DNA from: Thiomicrorhabdus sp.
GTDB lineage: Bacteria; Pseudomonadota; Gammaproteobacteria; Thiomicrospirales; Thiomicrospiraceae
Length of the DNA stretch: 64,000 bases
Assembly (NCBI RefSeq): GCF_963662555.1
Contig: NZ_OY759719.1
Span: forward strand, 1,694,985-1,758,984
Reading direction: 5' to 3'
In this document: in pieces, positions 54,421-63,441 of the stretch
Layout of the letters: every line of letters begins with the position of its first letter
Numbering within the stretch: position 1 is the first letter of the stretch
Program-made: the position numbers and the translations under genes
Notes under the pieces: generated by a model
The model's input: the letters and a program-made list of their open reading frames with translations, nothing else
Database searches by the model: none
What the model was told of the DNA's origin: nothing

Positions 54421-54699
54421 CGCCGTATTTTGCGTAGAGAGGGTTATGCTTACTCAACGGAGAATAGTTATTGCGATTGGGTAAGGTGCTTTGTTAAGTT
54501 TCATGGTATTACCAGTCGTACTTTCAAAGGAGGTGGTTTCACAGGTTTTGCCACTCATTTACTTCAAACGGGTACAGATATCAGAACCATTCAAGCTTTA
54601 TTGAGACATGCAAACTTACAAACCACCATGATTTACATCCATGTTCTAAAACAAGGTGCAAATGGAGTTAAGAGTCCGTTTGATGATCTTACTCTTTAA
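54367..54699 (+). pseudogene. intI: Integron integrase remnant with large internal deletion
   Basis: The open frame carries the N-terminal SAM-like segment [20 protein letters not shown], then [15 protein letters not shown], and directly joins the C-terminal catalytic piece [20 protein letters not shown], then [17 protein letters not shown] and GVKSPFDDL, typical of integron integrases. Some 200 residues are missing between, including the first catalytic Arg and the H-x-x-R box (FRHSFATHLL is reduced to FTGFATHLL); only the later His and the nucleophilic Tyr remain. No proper ATG is seen. It is divergent from the array, as in functional integrons, but cannot be active. Confidence 0.88.
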
Positions 54700-54784
54700 A
54701 GAACAGACTCTTAATGTCTTTGCTCTCTCTCTACCTCAATAGAATTTACCCTATGCTCACACAACAACGATGGCCACAGGGCAT

Positions 54785-54796
54785 ACCAGGCCTGGT
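54785..54796. repeat. Chromosomal palindrome copy, exact
   Basis: ACCAGGCCTGGT, 28 bases downstream of yejF, followed by AAATTA. First copy after the accessory island. Confidence 0.95.
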
Positions 54797-54824
54797 AAAT
54801 TAGCTAACTTGTGACCAATAAAGC

Positions 54825-56450
54825 TTAAGCAAACATAACCTTACGAATCAACTCTGGAGCAGAATTCAATAGTTGTTTGGTATATTCTTGCTGTGGATTA
54901 TGCATGATTTGTTCTACTGTGCCCTGCTCGACTACTTTGCCATTTTGCATCACCGCGACTTTATGGGCGATGCTTGGAATAATGGATAGGTCGTGAGTAA
55001 TAAATAGATAAGAGAGTTGATACTGTTTCTGTAGGTCTTCTAGCAGTTTTAATACTTGTGCTCTTACTGTTACATCTAAGGCACTGGTCGGTTCGTCACA
55101 AATAATTAGTTCTGGTTCTACCGCTAAGGCACGGGCAATGCCTATACGTTGGCGTTGCCCACCTGAAAACTCATGCGGGTAGCGGTGTTTGTGTTCAGGT
55201 TCTAAGCCAACTTGAACCAAAAGCTCTTCAATACGATGGTCTTGGTCTTTTTTGTTTTGGCTACCCACTTTAAGACTCACCATGCCTTCTCTAATAATTT
55301 CACTAATGGTCATTCTTGGGTTAAGAGCTGAGAAAGGGTCTTGAAAGATAACTTGAATTTTTTTGCGTAACGGTTTCATTTGTCTTTCTGTTAGATCCGT
55401 TAGGCGTATTGGTTGACTATCTGAAACGTATGAAACCGAACCTTCTGTTGTGTTCACTAACTTTAAAATGGCTTGACCAATCGTGCTTTTGCCCGAGCCT
55501 GACTCTCCAACTAAGGCGAGAGTTTGGCCTTTTTCAATACTTAAGCTAACACCATCAACCGCTTTAACCATGCCCACAGTTCGTTGGAATAGACCTTTTT
55601 TAATAGGGAAATGTACTTTTAAGTCATTGAGTTCTAATAGTTTCTCAGAATTAACAACTGACTTTAAGGTTTGTTTTGGTACGGCATCTTGAAGTAGTTT
55701 TTGAGTATAAGGATGCTTGGCATTATTAAAAAAGATTTCTTTTTCAGCTTGTTCTAAAATTTTGCCTTGTTTCATCACAGCAACGGTATCGGCCATTTCA
55801 TAAACCACTCCCATATCGTGAGTAATAAACAGAATAGCTAGACCTCTTTTGTCTCTAATATCTTTTAACAGATTAAGCACTTGGGCTTGAATCGTTACGT
55901 CTAACGCCGTTGTAGGTTCATCAGCAATTAATAAATCAGGCTCACAAGCTAACGCCATAGCAATCATCACACGTTGTTTTTGCCCACCTGATAACTGATG
56001 TGGATACCAATCAAAACGTTCATTGGGTTGTGGAATCCCTACCTCTTCAAATAAAGAGACGACTTTAACCCTAGCTTGTTTGCTATTAAGCCCAAGGTGT
56101 AACCGTAAAACCTCTGCCACTTGGTCACCTACTTTCATAACAGGGTTAAGTGAGGTCATAGGTTCTTGAAATATCATCGCCACTTGTTTACCGCGAATCT
56201 TTTGCATTTTGTATTCAGGTAAATCAAATAGGTTTTGATTTTGTAAGGCGATATTACCAGAATCTACCGTTATCACTTCGGGCAGTAAACGCATGATAGC
56301 TAAGGAAGTTAATGATTTACCACTACCGGATTCTCCCACTAAAGCAAAGATTTCGGCTGGTTTAATCTCAAAACTAATATCGTCAATTAAGCGGTTATCT
56401 CCTATATTTAATACAAGATTGGAAACACTTAATACTTTAGATTCAGACAT
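54825..56450 (-). CDS. yejF: Peptide ABC transporter ATPase with two domains (YejF-like)
   Basis: A 541 aa tandem ATPase. Walker [16 protein letters not shown] and [15 protein letters not shown]; signatures [15 protein letters not shown] and [15 protein letters not shown]; Walker [14 protein letters not shown] and [13 protein letters not shown]. It resembles YejF, energising uptake of oligopeptides including microcin C. It is separated from yejE by 177 bases, less tight than the others. Confidence 0.9.
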   Translation of the reverse strand: MSESKVLSVSNLVLNIGDNRLIDDISFEIKPAEIFALVGESGSGKSLTSLAIMRLLPEVITVDSGNIALQNQNLFDLPEYKMQKIRGKQVAMIFQEPMTSLNPVMKVGDQVAEVLRLHLGLNSKQARVKVVSLFEEVGIPQPNERFDWYPHQLSGGQKQRVMIAMALACEPDLLIADEPTTALDVTIQAQVLNLLKDIRDKRGLAILFITHDMGVVYEMADTVAVMKQGKILEQAEKEIFFNNAKHPYTQKLLQDAVPKQTLKSVVNSEKLLELNDLKVHFPIKKGLFQRTVGMVKAVDGVSLSIEKGQTLALVGESGSGKSTIGQAILKLVNTTEGSVSYVSDSQPIRLTDLTERQMKPLRKKIQVIFQDPFSALNPRMTISEIIREGMVSLKVGSQNKKDQDHRIEELLVQVGLEPEHKHRYPHEFSGGQRQRIGIARALAVEPELIICDEPTSALDVTVRAQVLKLLEDLQKQYQLSYLFITHDLSIIPSIAHKVAVMQNGKVVEQGTVEQIMHNPQQEYTKQLLNSAPELIRKVMFA

Positions 56451-56627
56451 CTGGATTCCTTGGTAAAATCAGAAAATTTAACAAATTATGTAACTTAATT
56501 ATATATTCAATAATGGCTTAGATTGCCTTTAGAACTTGTCAAATCAAAGCGAAAAATGTGAGTTTACGACTTGTAAATGACCATTTTTCAACGCCGAAGT
56601 GGCTAGTTATAAAGGTAATATAAGTTA

Positions 56628-57992
56628 TTATTTTTCGCTTCGAGGGTTAAGAACCCACTGAACACGGTCTGCAAAAAGATTTGCGGCTAACACTAGAATA
56701 AACATAAAACAAAACGCAGAGAGTAAAGACCACCAAACCATCGGTTCGCGAGCCATTTCTAATCTGGCTTGGTTAATCATATTACCCCAGCTAGGCATTG
56801 TTGGATCAACCCCAACACCAACATACGATAACACGGCCTCGGCTAACACTAATCCACTAAAATCTAATACCAATGCGATAAGAATTAAATGAACTAGGTT
56901 TGGCAGTATGTGCTTTCTAATAATAGTAAATGGTTTAAGGCCAAACGCTTTGGCTGCAGTCACATATTCTATTTGACTAATTTTAAGAGTTTCTGCTCTT
57001 AATAAGCGGCATAGCCCTGTCCAGCTTGTCATGCCTAGAATTAAAATTAAAAACAGCAAACGCATATCGGCACGCTCTTCTGTGCTACCAAACCACTCTG
57101 CATGGCTACTCATAATAGACTGCATCACTAACACTGCAGCAGCAATTAATAACACACCTGGTATTGAGTTTAAGGTGGTGTAAAAGTATTGAATGAGATC
57201 ATCTATCCAACCTTTAAAGTAACCTGCACTAATCCCTAAAATCAGGGCTAAAGGCAACATAACAATAGTGGTTAAACCACCAATTAATACGCCAGTTCTT
57301 ATACTTTTAAGTGAGTTGTATAAAACGTCTTCACCTACTTTATTTGTGCCTAAAACATGGTAGTCGAAACTGAGTAAATAAAAACTAGTGCCCATAAACA
57401 CAATAATAAACAGAGTTAACAAGGCTGTTTTTATGGGTAAATCAATGGGCTTGACTGGTGTGTTGGCTTTTTTGCCACGAATCATCAAACGGAATACTAC
57501 TAACAATAAAAAAATAAAAAACACACTATATAAAAATGCATAACCGGTTTGTTTTAAAACATCATTAGCAACTTTACTGTTGTCTCTATCAATATGATTT
57601 GCAACATGTTTTAACGGTAAATAAACCTGTTTAACCTGCCCTTGTTCATCATAAGTAATACTAGAGCTGTATTCATTTAATGCAAAAGGAGCGGAATAAG
57701 TTCTCTCTGCATTGTTAATTAAATGCTCTAAACCAAGGTCTAAAACACTGACTAATTCTTTATTGTTTGAGCTGTCTGCTTTGTGATCTACCTTAAAGTG
57801 AGTAGAGTCGATTAGAGCAATCACAAAATAGATCGCTAAAACGATTACCGATGCCATAGCGGTTTTAGATTGAAACACTTTTCGCCATTGAGCCTTTTTT
57901 TGAGGGTCTTTAATGATTTGCCAAATACCAATGATTAGCAAAAAAAACAGCCCCCAAATCATGATATCTGTCCATAAAAATACTGGGGTCAT
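56628..57992 (-). CDS. yejE: Peptide ABC transporter permease (YejE-like)
   Basis: A 454 aa OppC/YejE-type permease, longer than the E. coli protein (341 aa). There are two extra N-terminal helices and a periplasmic stretch; the core has LGTNKVGEDVLYNSLKSIRTGVLIG and the EAA-like motif EYVTAAKAFGLKPFTIIRKHILPN. It overlaps yejB by 4 bases. Confidence 0.9.
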   Translation of the reverse strand: MTPVFLWTDIMIWGLFFLLIIGIWQIIKDPQKKAQWRKVFQSKTAMASVIVLAIYFVIALIDSTHFKVDHKADSSNNKELVSVLDLGLEHLINNAERTYSAPFALNEYSSSITYDEQGQVKQVYLPLKHVANHIDRDNSKVANDVLKQTGYAFLYSVFFIFLLLVVFRLMIRGKKANTPVKPIDLPIKTALLTLFIIVFMGTSFYLLSFDYHVLGTNKVGEDVLYNSLKSIRTGVLIGGLTTIVMLPLALILGISAGYFKGWIDDLIQYFYTTLNSIPGVLLIAAAVLVMQSIMSSHAEWFGSTEERADMRLLFLILILGMTSWTGLCRLLRAETLKISQIEYVTAAKAFGLKPFTIIRKHILPNLVHLILIALVLDFSGLVLAEAVLSYVGVGVDPTMPSWGNMINQARLEMAREPMVWWSLLSAFCFMFILVLAANLFADRVQWVLNPRSEK

Positions 57993-58966
57993 GACAGCTT
58001 CACTCTTGGATCAAAATAGGTATAAGAGATATCGGTAAGGATTAAACCGATGATATAAAGTACAGAACCTAAAAATACCATAGCTTTAACAATACCAAAA
58101 TCTTGCGATTGAATCGCATCAATGGTGTAGCTTCCCAGGCCTGGTATGGCAAAGAAGGATTCCATAATTAAGCTACCCATAAACAGAGTTGGAATAACAA
58201 CGACAACCCCCGTTAAAATCGGTAACAAGCCATTTTGTAACACATGTCCAAATAAGACTTTAATCTCTGAAAGCCCTTTTGCTCTGGCAGTACGAACATA
58301 ATCTTTGGTAATTTCTTCTAAGAAAATACTGCGATACCATCTTATACCTGAGCCAATCCCTGCAAATACACCAATAAATACCGGCAAAATAATAAATTTA
58401 AGGCCTTCTAGTCCGTCGGCATAACCTGATATGGGTACCCAATGCCAGGTTTTACTAAACAAGACCTGGCCTGCAATAATATAAAACAGTCCAGAAATAG
58501 ACATAATCCCAACCGCAACTGCCATAGTGACGCTATCCAGTGTAGAGCCTCTAAATAAGACAATCAGTAAAGCAATCGCAATATTGGTAACCAATCCAAT
58601 AATAAACGTAGGCAAGGCAATAGCCAGACTTGGCCACATTCTTTCATAAATATCTGCCGAAATTTGACGGCCTGAATCGGACTGCCCAAAATCAAAACTA
58701 AATAACTTTGCAGATTCTTGCACAAATAAGGTGTCGGTAACCGTTTTTAAGCCGTTTTGGTCTGCATTTACAAACAACGGTTTGTCATAACCGTGACTGA
58801 TTTTCCAGGCCTGTATCATTTCTGGCGTAGTTTGTTTTGCTCCAAGCTGAGCACGAGCCATATCATCAGGCGTGTTTACCATAAAAAACAACGCAAACGT
58901 AATCAGGTTAACACCTAATAAAATCGGTACTGCAAACAGTAAACGTCTAATAATATAGGCAAACAT
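57989..58966 (-). CDS. yejB: Peptide ABC transporter permease (YejB-like)
   Basis: A 325 aa OppB-type permease: MFAYIIRRLLFAVPILLGVNLITF at the start, EEITKDYVRTARAKGLSEIKV (EAA loop) and SLIMESFFAIPGLGSYTIDA. It shares 1 base with yejA and overlaps yejE. The palindrome copy with one mismatch encodes IPGLG. Confidence 0.92.
   Translation of the reverse strand: MFAYIIRRLLFAVPILLGVNLITFALFFMVNTPDDMARAQLGAKQTTPEMIQAWKISHGYDKPLFVNADQNGLKTVTDTLFVQESAKLFSFDFGQSDSGRQISADIYERMWPSLAIALPTFIIGLVTNIAIALLIVLFRGSTLDSVTMAVAVGIMSISGLFYIIAGQVLFSKTWHWVPISGYADGLEGLKFIILPVFIGVFAGIGSGIRWYRSIFLEEITKDYVRTARAKGLSEIKVLFGHVLQNGLLPILTGVVVVIPTLFMGSLIMESFFAIPGLGSYTIDAIQSQDFGIVKAMVFLGSVLYIIGLILTDISYTYFDPRVKLS
58134..58145. 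repeat. Chromosomal palindrome copy, one mismatch
   Basis: CCCAGGCCTGGT within yejB at a conserved IPGLG motif; this one may simply reflect the codons of that motif. Confidence 0.6.
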
Positions 58967-61200
58967 TAGCTTTCACCCTTTTCTGTTTTTACTTTAGTTT
59001 CTGTTTTTGCACTCATTACAGAACTTTGGCGTTTTTTATAGGCCTGGGTTAACGGCCAAACAGACAGCAATAAAACTAAAACCACTAAAATTAAAGGCCA
59101 AACGATGGGTTTATTCCACTCTTGTTGTTTGTTATAGCGATCTTGCACATCAATACGTTTGTATTTAGTGGTGTTATTAGCTAAAGCATTAGGGTAAACA
59201 TTTTTTAACCAGCTGTGATACAAAGCCAATGATTTTGGATTAAAACCCCAAATCCACGGAGCATCTTTTTGGGCAATTTTGACCATTTTTTGAATAATGG
59301 CTAACCGTTCAGGATTATTAGGCATGGTTTTCATTTTTTTGAACAAACGGTTAAATTCAGGGTTATCGTAATTGGCACTGTTAATACCTGAACCGTTTGT
59401 ATTGATTATGGCATTGCCGCCAAAGAGTAAAAATAAAAAGTTTTCTGGATCAGGGTAATCAGCGTTCCAACCCCAAGAGAACATCTGTGCCTTAGCGTGT
59501 CTAACCTTGTCTTGAAAACGATTGTAATCGGTTGCACGAATAATTAAGTTAATCCCTAACTTGGCAAACTGTTTACGATACCAATTTAGTTCAGACTGAC
59601 TATCTGGACCTGTTGCAGCGGTATCATAATAGAGTGAAAGAGCTTCGCCATCTGGTTTACGGCCATTTGGGTAGCCCGCTTCTGCTAAGAGCTTTTTAGC
59701 GTATTCGATAGACTTGCGTTTGAGTTGACCTTTATCTTGATTGTAAATATAAGAATTTACAGCTTGTTTACCCGTAGCATGACCAAATATTCCTGGCGGA
59801 ATAGGACCTTGAGCCACCACTCCGCGACCATTTAAAAAGATTGAAATATACTCTTCAAAATTAACCGCAATACTAATCGCCTGCCTCAGTTTTTGTTGTT
59901 TTAAAGAGTATCCCCCAATAACTGGGTCTGCCATATTAAAACCAAAATAATAAATAGTGGGCTGTATCTGACTTAAAAACTTAATACCACGCTTTTTCAT
60001 CGCTGGCGTTAAGTTCATATTACCAGAGCCAGAAATAGATACAGCCTGATCAAAACTATCAGAGCTTACACCTGAAGCATCATAGTAACCCTGTAAAAAT
60101 TTATTCCATAGAGGCACGCTCTCTTTTTCAAGTGTAAATACCACTTGTTTAATAAACGGTAGGCGTTTACCTGCATCGTTTAATAATGTTGGATCAGCAT
60201 CTTCTGATAAGCCAGAACTAGGGTAATAAGCCTTGTGATAAGTGTCATTAGCAACTAAACGCATAACTCGGTTTGGATTATTTTCTGCTAAATAATAAGG
60301 ACCTGTTCCAACAGGTGAAGTATCTAGAGTGATATTGTTTTTTACCAGGCCTGGTTGTTTATAAAAGCGATCTGCCTCCCAAGGAATTGGGGCAAAAAAG
60401 TTCATCGTTAACCAATATAAAAATTGCGGATATTGTCCGTTTATTTTTATTTTAAAATGTTTATTATCAACAATTTGCACACCACTTATTGAAAACTTAT
60501 TTAAGTCATAATAAGTGTCTTTACTCTGTGCACCCTGCTCAGTCAGTTGCTTGGCAAAATCTTCTGTGACTTTTTTTGAATAGTCTCCTAAGCCAACAAT
60601 ATAAGGCAGCATAGAATCTAAAATAGGCGAATGATTTTGACGAAGAGCCATTCTTTTAATGGCATATACATAATCACTTGCTAACAACTCTCTTGTAGCT
60701 TGATGAGAAAAGTCAGACACGCTGTGAATAGAACTTAGCTGTTCAGGTGTTAAGTTATCGTACAGAAATTGGCCAGATTCATCTTTAGCAAATGCCGGAT
60801 GTTTATGAAACTGAATACCGTCTTTTAGTTCAAAAGTATATTCCGTAAACTGAATTGATTTACTTTTTGCATCAACCACCCGGCCTGCTGAATTTAAATA
60901 CTCAATCTTTGGCATTTGAGTGAGCGTTAATGGCTCAACAGTATAGGGACGTTTTAAATAGTGATATTGTAATGGTGGTTCATATATCTGCGACAAAATA
61001 GACCACTCATTTGAATTATAAGAAACAACGGGGTCTAAATGTTTTGGTGGGGAGCTAAAAGAACTAAATAACGTTTGTTGTTTGACTTGTTGATCAGTAT
61101 AAGGCGAGTTCCAATTATTTGCTTTAGCCTGCCAAGAGATAAAAAGTATTCCTAACAGAAAAAGAAGCTTAATCGTTTTAATAGACTGACCGTTTAGCAT
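58966..61200 (-). CDS. yejA: Extracellular peptide-binding protein (YejA-like) with C-terminal membrane anchor
   Basis: A 744 aa solute-binding protein (SBP family 5). The signal peptide is near residues 8-28 (IKTIKLLFLLGILFISWQAKA), with LDPVVSYNSNEWSILSQIYEPPLQ, VGTGPYYLAENNP and QMFSWGWNADYPDPENFLFLLFG blocks of the YejA/MppA group. An unusual hydrophobic segment near the C-terminus (about 701-722, IVWPLILVVLVLLLSVWPL) followed by basic residues suggests membrane anchoring. It is about 140 aa longer than E. coli YejA. First gene of the yejABEF-type cluster. Confidence 0.9.
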   Translation of the reverse strand: MLNGQSIKTIKLLFLLGILFISWQAKANNWNSPYTDQQVKQQTLFSSFSSPPKHLDPVVSYNSNEWSILSQIYEPPLQYHYLKRPYTVEPLTLTQMPKIEYLNSAGRVVDAKSKSIQFTEYTFELKDGIQFHKHPAFAKDESGQFLYDNLTPEQLSSIHSVSDFSHQATRELLASDYVYAIKRMALRQNHSPILDSMLPYIVGLGDYSKKVTEDFAKQLTEQGAQSKDTYYDLNKFSISGVQIVDNKHFKIKINGQYPQFLYWLTMNFFAPIPWEADRFYKQPGLVKNNITLDTSPVGTGPYYLAENNPNRVMRLVANDTYHKAYYPSSGLSEDADPTLLNDAGKRLPFIKQVVFTLEKESVPLWNKFLQGYYDASGVSSDSFDQAVSISGSGNMNLTPAMKKRGIKFLSQIQPTIYYFGFNMADPVIGGYSLKQQKLRQAISIAVNFEEYISIFLNGRGVVAQGPIPPGIFGHATGKQAVNSYIYNQDKGQLKRKSIEYAKKLLAEAGYPNGRKPDGEALSLYYDTAATGPDSQSELNWYRKQFAKLGINLIIRATDYNRFQDKVRHAKAQMFSWGWNADYPDPENFLFLLFGGNAIINTNGSGINSANYDNPEFNRLFKKMKTMPNNPERLAIIQKMVKIAQKDAPWIWGFNPKSLALYHSWLKNVYPNALANNTTKYKRIDVQDRYNKQQEWNKPIVWPLILVVLVLLLSVWPLTQAYKKRQSSVMSAKTETKVKTEKGES
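60344..60355. repeat. Chromosomal palindrome copy, exact
   Basis: ACCAGGCCTGGT within yejA, minus-strand frame coding QPGLV. Confidence 0.95.
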
Positions 61201-61271
61201 ATATGTTTATAGGGTGACTTTTAAGTAAAACCGTTTATAAATAAGTATTTTAAAATTACTACGTTAAAACT

Positions 61272-61283
61272 ACCAGGCCTGGT
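61272..61283. repeat. Chromosomal palindrome copy, exact
   Basis: ACCAGGCCTGGT in the divergent yejA-fabI region, followed by AAATTA, 72 bases upstream of yejA. Confidence 0.95.
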
Positions 61284-61481
61284 AAATTACAGCAGTTTAT
61301 TTTACTAACTTAACAAGAATAAATTTGATACTGATTTTAGTAACTTCAAGCATTATAACCAATAATTTAGCGTTATAATGCGTATAAATTAATGGATTGC
61401 CATCTTAAACTGCCCTCTCTATTTATAAGAGCCTTTTAAAATGAAAATCAGCCACTCATAAATCAAATATTGGAGAACAAT

Positions 61482-62261
61482 ATGGGATTCCTTTCAGGAA
61501 AAAAAGCCTTAATTATTGGTGTTGCAAATAATAAATCTATCGCTTACGGAATTGCAAAACAAATGCATGAACAAGGAGCAGAAATTGCCCTAACTTATCA
61601 AAATGAAAAGTTAAAGGGTCGTGTAGAAAAAATTGCTGATGAACTTGGCTCTTCAATTGTTTTACCTTTAGATGTTGCTAGTGATGCTGAAATTGATGCT
61701 ACTTTTGCCGAATTGGCAAAGCAATGGACTGATGGTTTAGATATTCTTGTTCACTCAGTTGCTTTTGCCCCACGTGAAGAACTTGAAGGCCGTATGATTG
61801 ACGCTTCAACACGTACAGGTTTTAGCATTGCTCACGACATCAGTGCATACAGCTTAACGGCTTGTACTAAAGCGGCTCATGAAATGTTAAAAGCCAAAAA
61901 TGGTTCGGTTATGACGGTTTCTTATTTAGGTGCCGAACGTGCAGTGCCAAATTACAATGTAATGGGAATTGCAAAAGCGTCATTAGAAGCAACGGTTCGT
62001 TATTTAGCGGCAGACTTAGGACAAGAAGGAATTCGTGTTAATGCGGTTTCTGCAGGCCCTATTCGTACATTGGCTGCTGCGGGTATTAAAGACTTTAGAT
62101 CTATGCTAGACAAAGCGGCTCAATCTACCCCACTTCGCCGTAATGTCACGATTGAAGAAGTCGGTAACACAGCGGCATTCTTATGTTCTGACTTAGCATC
62201 TGGAATTACAGGTGAAATCACTTATGTTGATGGTGGGTACAACATTACTGCTTCAACCTAG
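61482..62261 (+). CDS. fabI: Enoyl-[acyl-carrier-protein] reductase FabI
   Basis: A 259 aa NADH-dependent reductase for the last step of fatty-acid elongation. [25 protein letters not shown] is the NADH-binding start, with [15 protein letters not shown] and the catalytic Y-x6-K in [13 protein letters not shown]. The start at 61482 has TTGGAGAAC upstream; a TTG four codons earlier overlaps the ribosome-binding site. It is transcribed divergently from yejA. Confidence 0.96.
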   Translation: MGFLSGKKALIIGVANNKSIAYGIAKQMHEQGAEIALTYQNEKLKGRVEKIADELGSSIVLPLDVASDAEIDATFAELAKQWTDGLDILVHSVAFAPREELEGRMIDASTRTGFSIAHDISAYSLTACTKAAHEMLKAKNGSVMTVSYLGAERAVPNYNVMGIAKASLEATVRYLAADLGQEGIRVNAVSAGPIRTLAAAGIKDFRSMLDKAAQSTPLRRNVTIEEVGNTAAFLCSDLASGITGEITYVDGGYNITAST

Positions 62262-62302
62262 TTGATGACATACCAAATAACCTAGTAGCTATACTACCAG
62301 CT

Positions 62303-62314
62303 ACCAGGCCTGGT
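62303..62314. repeat. Chromosomal palindrome copy, exact
   Basis: ACCAGGCCTGGT, 42 bases downstream of fabI, directly ahead of a terminator hairpin. Confidence 0.95.
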
Positions 62315-62321
62315 AAAATTC

Positions 62322-62347
62322 AAAAAGCCGCAGAAATGCGGTTTTTT
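62322..62347 (+). terminator. Terminator after fabI
   Basis: CCGCA GAAA TGCGG stem-loop followed by seven T, about 65 bases after the fabI stop. Confidence 0.85.
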
Positions 62348-62449
62348 TATAGCTTAATTTTGTGAGAGCCTTGAATATCACTATTGCACTAATCTAATGC
62401 CAAATAAAAAAACACATCAGCATTAATTGAAAACAAACGCTAGGAATAA

Positions 62450-62486
62450 AAAAAGCCGCTACAGATTAATATCTGTAACGGCTTTC
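62450..62486 (-). terminator. Terminator after the first tRNA unit
   Basis: A long stem (AAAGCCG and TACAGAT arms with partners) with a T run on the minus strand, just downstream of tRNA-Asp. Confidence 0.85.
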
Positions 62487-62494
62487 TTTTTAAC

Positions 62495-62571
62495 TGGCGG
62501 AGCGGACGGGATTCGAACCCGCGACCCCCTGCGTGACAGGCAGGTATTCTAACCAGCTGAACTACCGCTCC
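62495..62571 (-). tRNA. tRNA-Asp (GTC), copy 1
   Basis: A 77-base cloverleaf with GGAGCGG acceptor, anticodon GTC in CCTGTCACGC, T-loop GGTTCGAACCC and encoded CCA. Identical to copy 2. Confidence 0.96.
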
Positions 62572-62579
62572 TAATTGTA

Positions 62580-62655
62580 TGGTGGGTGATACTGGGCTCG
62601 AACCAGTGACCCTCGCCTTGTAAGGGCGATGCTCTCCCAACTGAGCTAATCACCC
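62580..62655 (-). tRNA. tRNA-Val (TAC), copy 1
   Basis: A 76-base cloverleaf with GGGTGAT acceptor, anticodon TAC in CCTTACAAG, T-loop GGTTCGAGCCC and encoded CCA. It precedes tRNA-Asp by 8 bases. Confidence 0.96.
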
Positions 62656-62737
62656 AGGATAGACAAAAAAGTTTTACATTCAAAATTTGAATAACTTTTC
62701 TGTTTTGTATTACTGCAAACTCCTGAAGATTTGCAAT

Positions 62738-62764
62738 AAAAAAGCTAGTTATAAACTAGCTTTT
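62738..62764 (-). terminator. Terminator after the second tRNA unit
   Basis: AAAAGCTAGTT/AACTAGCTTTT perfect stem with a short loop and T run on the minus strand, between the two tRNA pairs, so each pair can be a separate transcript. Confidence 0.85.
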
Positions 62765-62769
62765 AAATA

Positions 62770-62846
62770 TGGCGGAGCGGACGGGATTCGAACCCGCGAC
62801 CCCCTGCGTGACAGGCAGGTATTCTAACCAGCTGAACTACCGCTCC
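62770..62846 (-). tRNA. tRNA-Asp (GTC), copy 2
   Basis: Same 77-base sequence as copy 1, one base after tRNA-Val copy 2 in the transcript. Confidence 0.96.
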
Positions 62847-62847
62847 G

Positions 62848-62923
62848 TGGTGGGTGATACTGGGCTCGAACCAGTGACCCTCGCCTTGTAAGGGCGATGC
62901 TCTCCCAACTGAGCTAATCACCC
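62848..62923 (-). tRNA. tRNA-Val (TAC), copy 2
   Basis: Same 76-base sequence as copy 1, first gene of the upstream unit. Confidence 0.96.
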
Positions 62924-63060
62924 AATTAAACTTGCTCTACATGGCTTGTGGCCTGTGTTGCTGTGCTTAATTGATGTGGCGTATTATAGAGTTCTGGGAG
63001 AGCTTGTCAATCAAATTTAAATGTTTTTTTACATTTTTTTGATAGCCAATTTGTAAGTTA

Positions 63061-63333
63061 TTAATTAACCGCTTCTTTTAGTGCTTTACCAGCAGTAAAC
63101 TTAGGAACTTTAGCAGCTGGAATTTGCATTTCAGCACCAGTTTGTGGGTTACGACCAGTACGTGCAGAACGCTCACCTACTTTAAAAGTACCAAAACCGA
63201 TAATAGCAACAGAATCACCTGAGCTCATTGCTTTAGTAATAGAAGCTACTGTTGCATCTAATGCTTTAGCTGCATCTGCTTTTGTTAAACCAGCTTCTTC
63301 TGCGATTGCACTTACTAATTCAGATTTATTCAT
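63061..63333 (-). CDS. hupB: DNA-binding protein HU-beta
   Basis: A 90 aa nucleoid protein: [50 protein letters not shown] and [19 protein letters not shown]. The start at 63333 has GGAGA upstream; an ATG four codons earlier lies over that site. It follows lon, the standard gammaproteobacterial order. Confidence 0.96.
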   Translation of the reverse strand: MNKSELVSAIAEEAGLTKADAAKALDATVASITKAMSSGDSVAIIGFGTFKVGERSARTGRNPQTGAEMQIPAAKVPKFTAGKALKEAVN

Positions 63334-63441
63334 TTTTTTCTCCATGAGTTTTTAATGTATTTTTTATCCACCACCTTTGGCTCATGCATTTATAGCAATC
63401 ATAACCAAATGGTGTCAAGTAAAAAAAGCTATTTTCACTAA

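Larger units (their letters stand above)
47235..54699 (-). mobile_element. Fossil chromosomal integron with four complete cassettes
   Basis: The integrase remnant (54367-54699, plus) and a divergent array on the minus strand form a standard integron layout. Cassette order from the integrase: restriction pair, small membrane protein, three-gene nuclease unit, HEPN-like membrane protein, truncated HNH-like gene. Cassette start cores (minus strand) are GTTAAGC, GTTAGCT, GTTAGGC, GTTAGAT and GTTAGCA; the R'' cores of the first four cassettes' own attC sites are the exact complements GCTTAAC, AGCTAAC, GCCTAAC and ATCTAAC. All cassette genes share one orientation and start 15-43 bases after their core. 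Chromosomal palindrome copies flank but do not enter it. Confidence 0.88.

Noticed and set aside
58805..58813. CCAGGCCTG within yejB, resembling the chromosomal palindrome
   Set aside because: It lacks the outer A and T bases and has three mismatches over the 12-base core, so it is not counted.
62440..62640. An open frame across the tRNA genes
   Set aside because: It is produced by reading through tRNA-Asp and tRNA-Val; not a protein gene.
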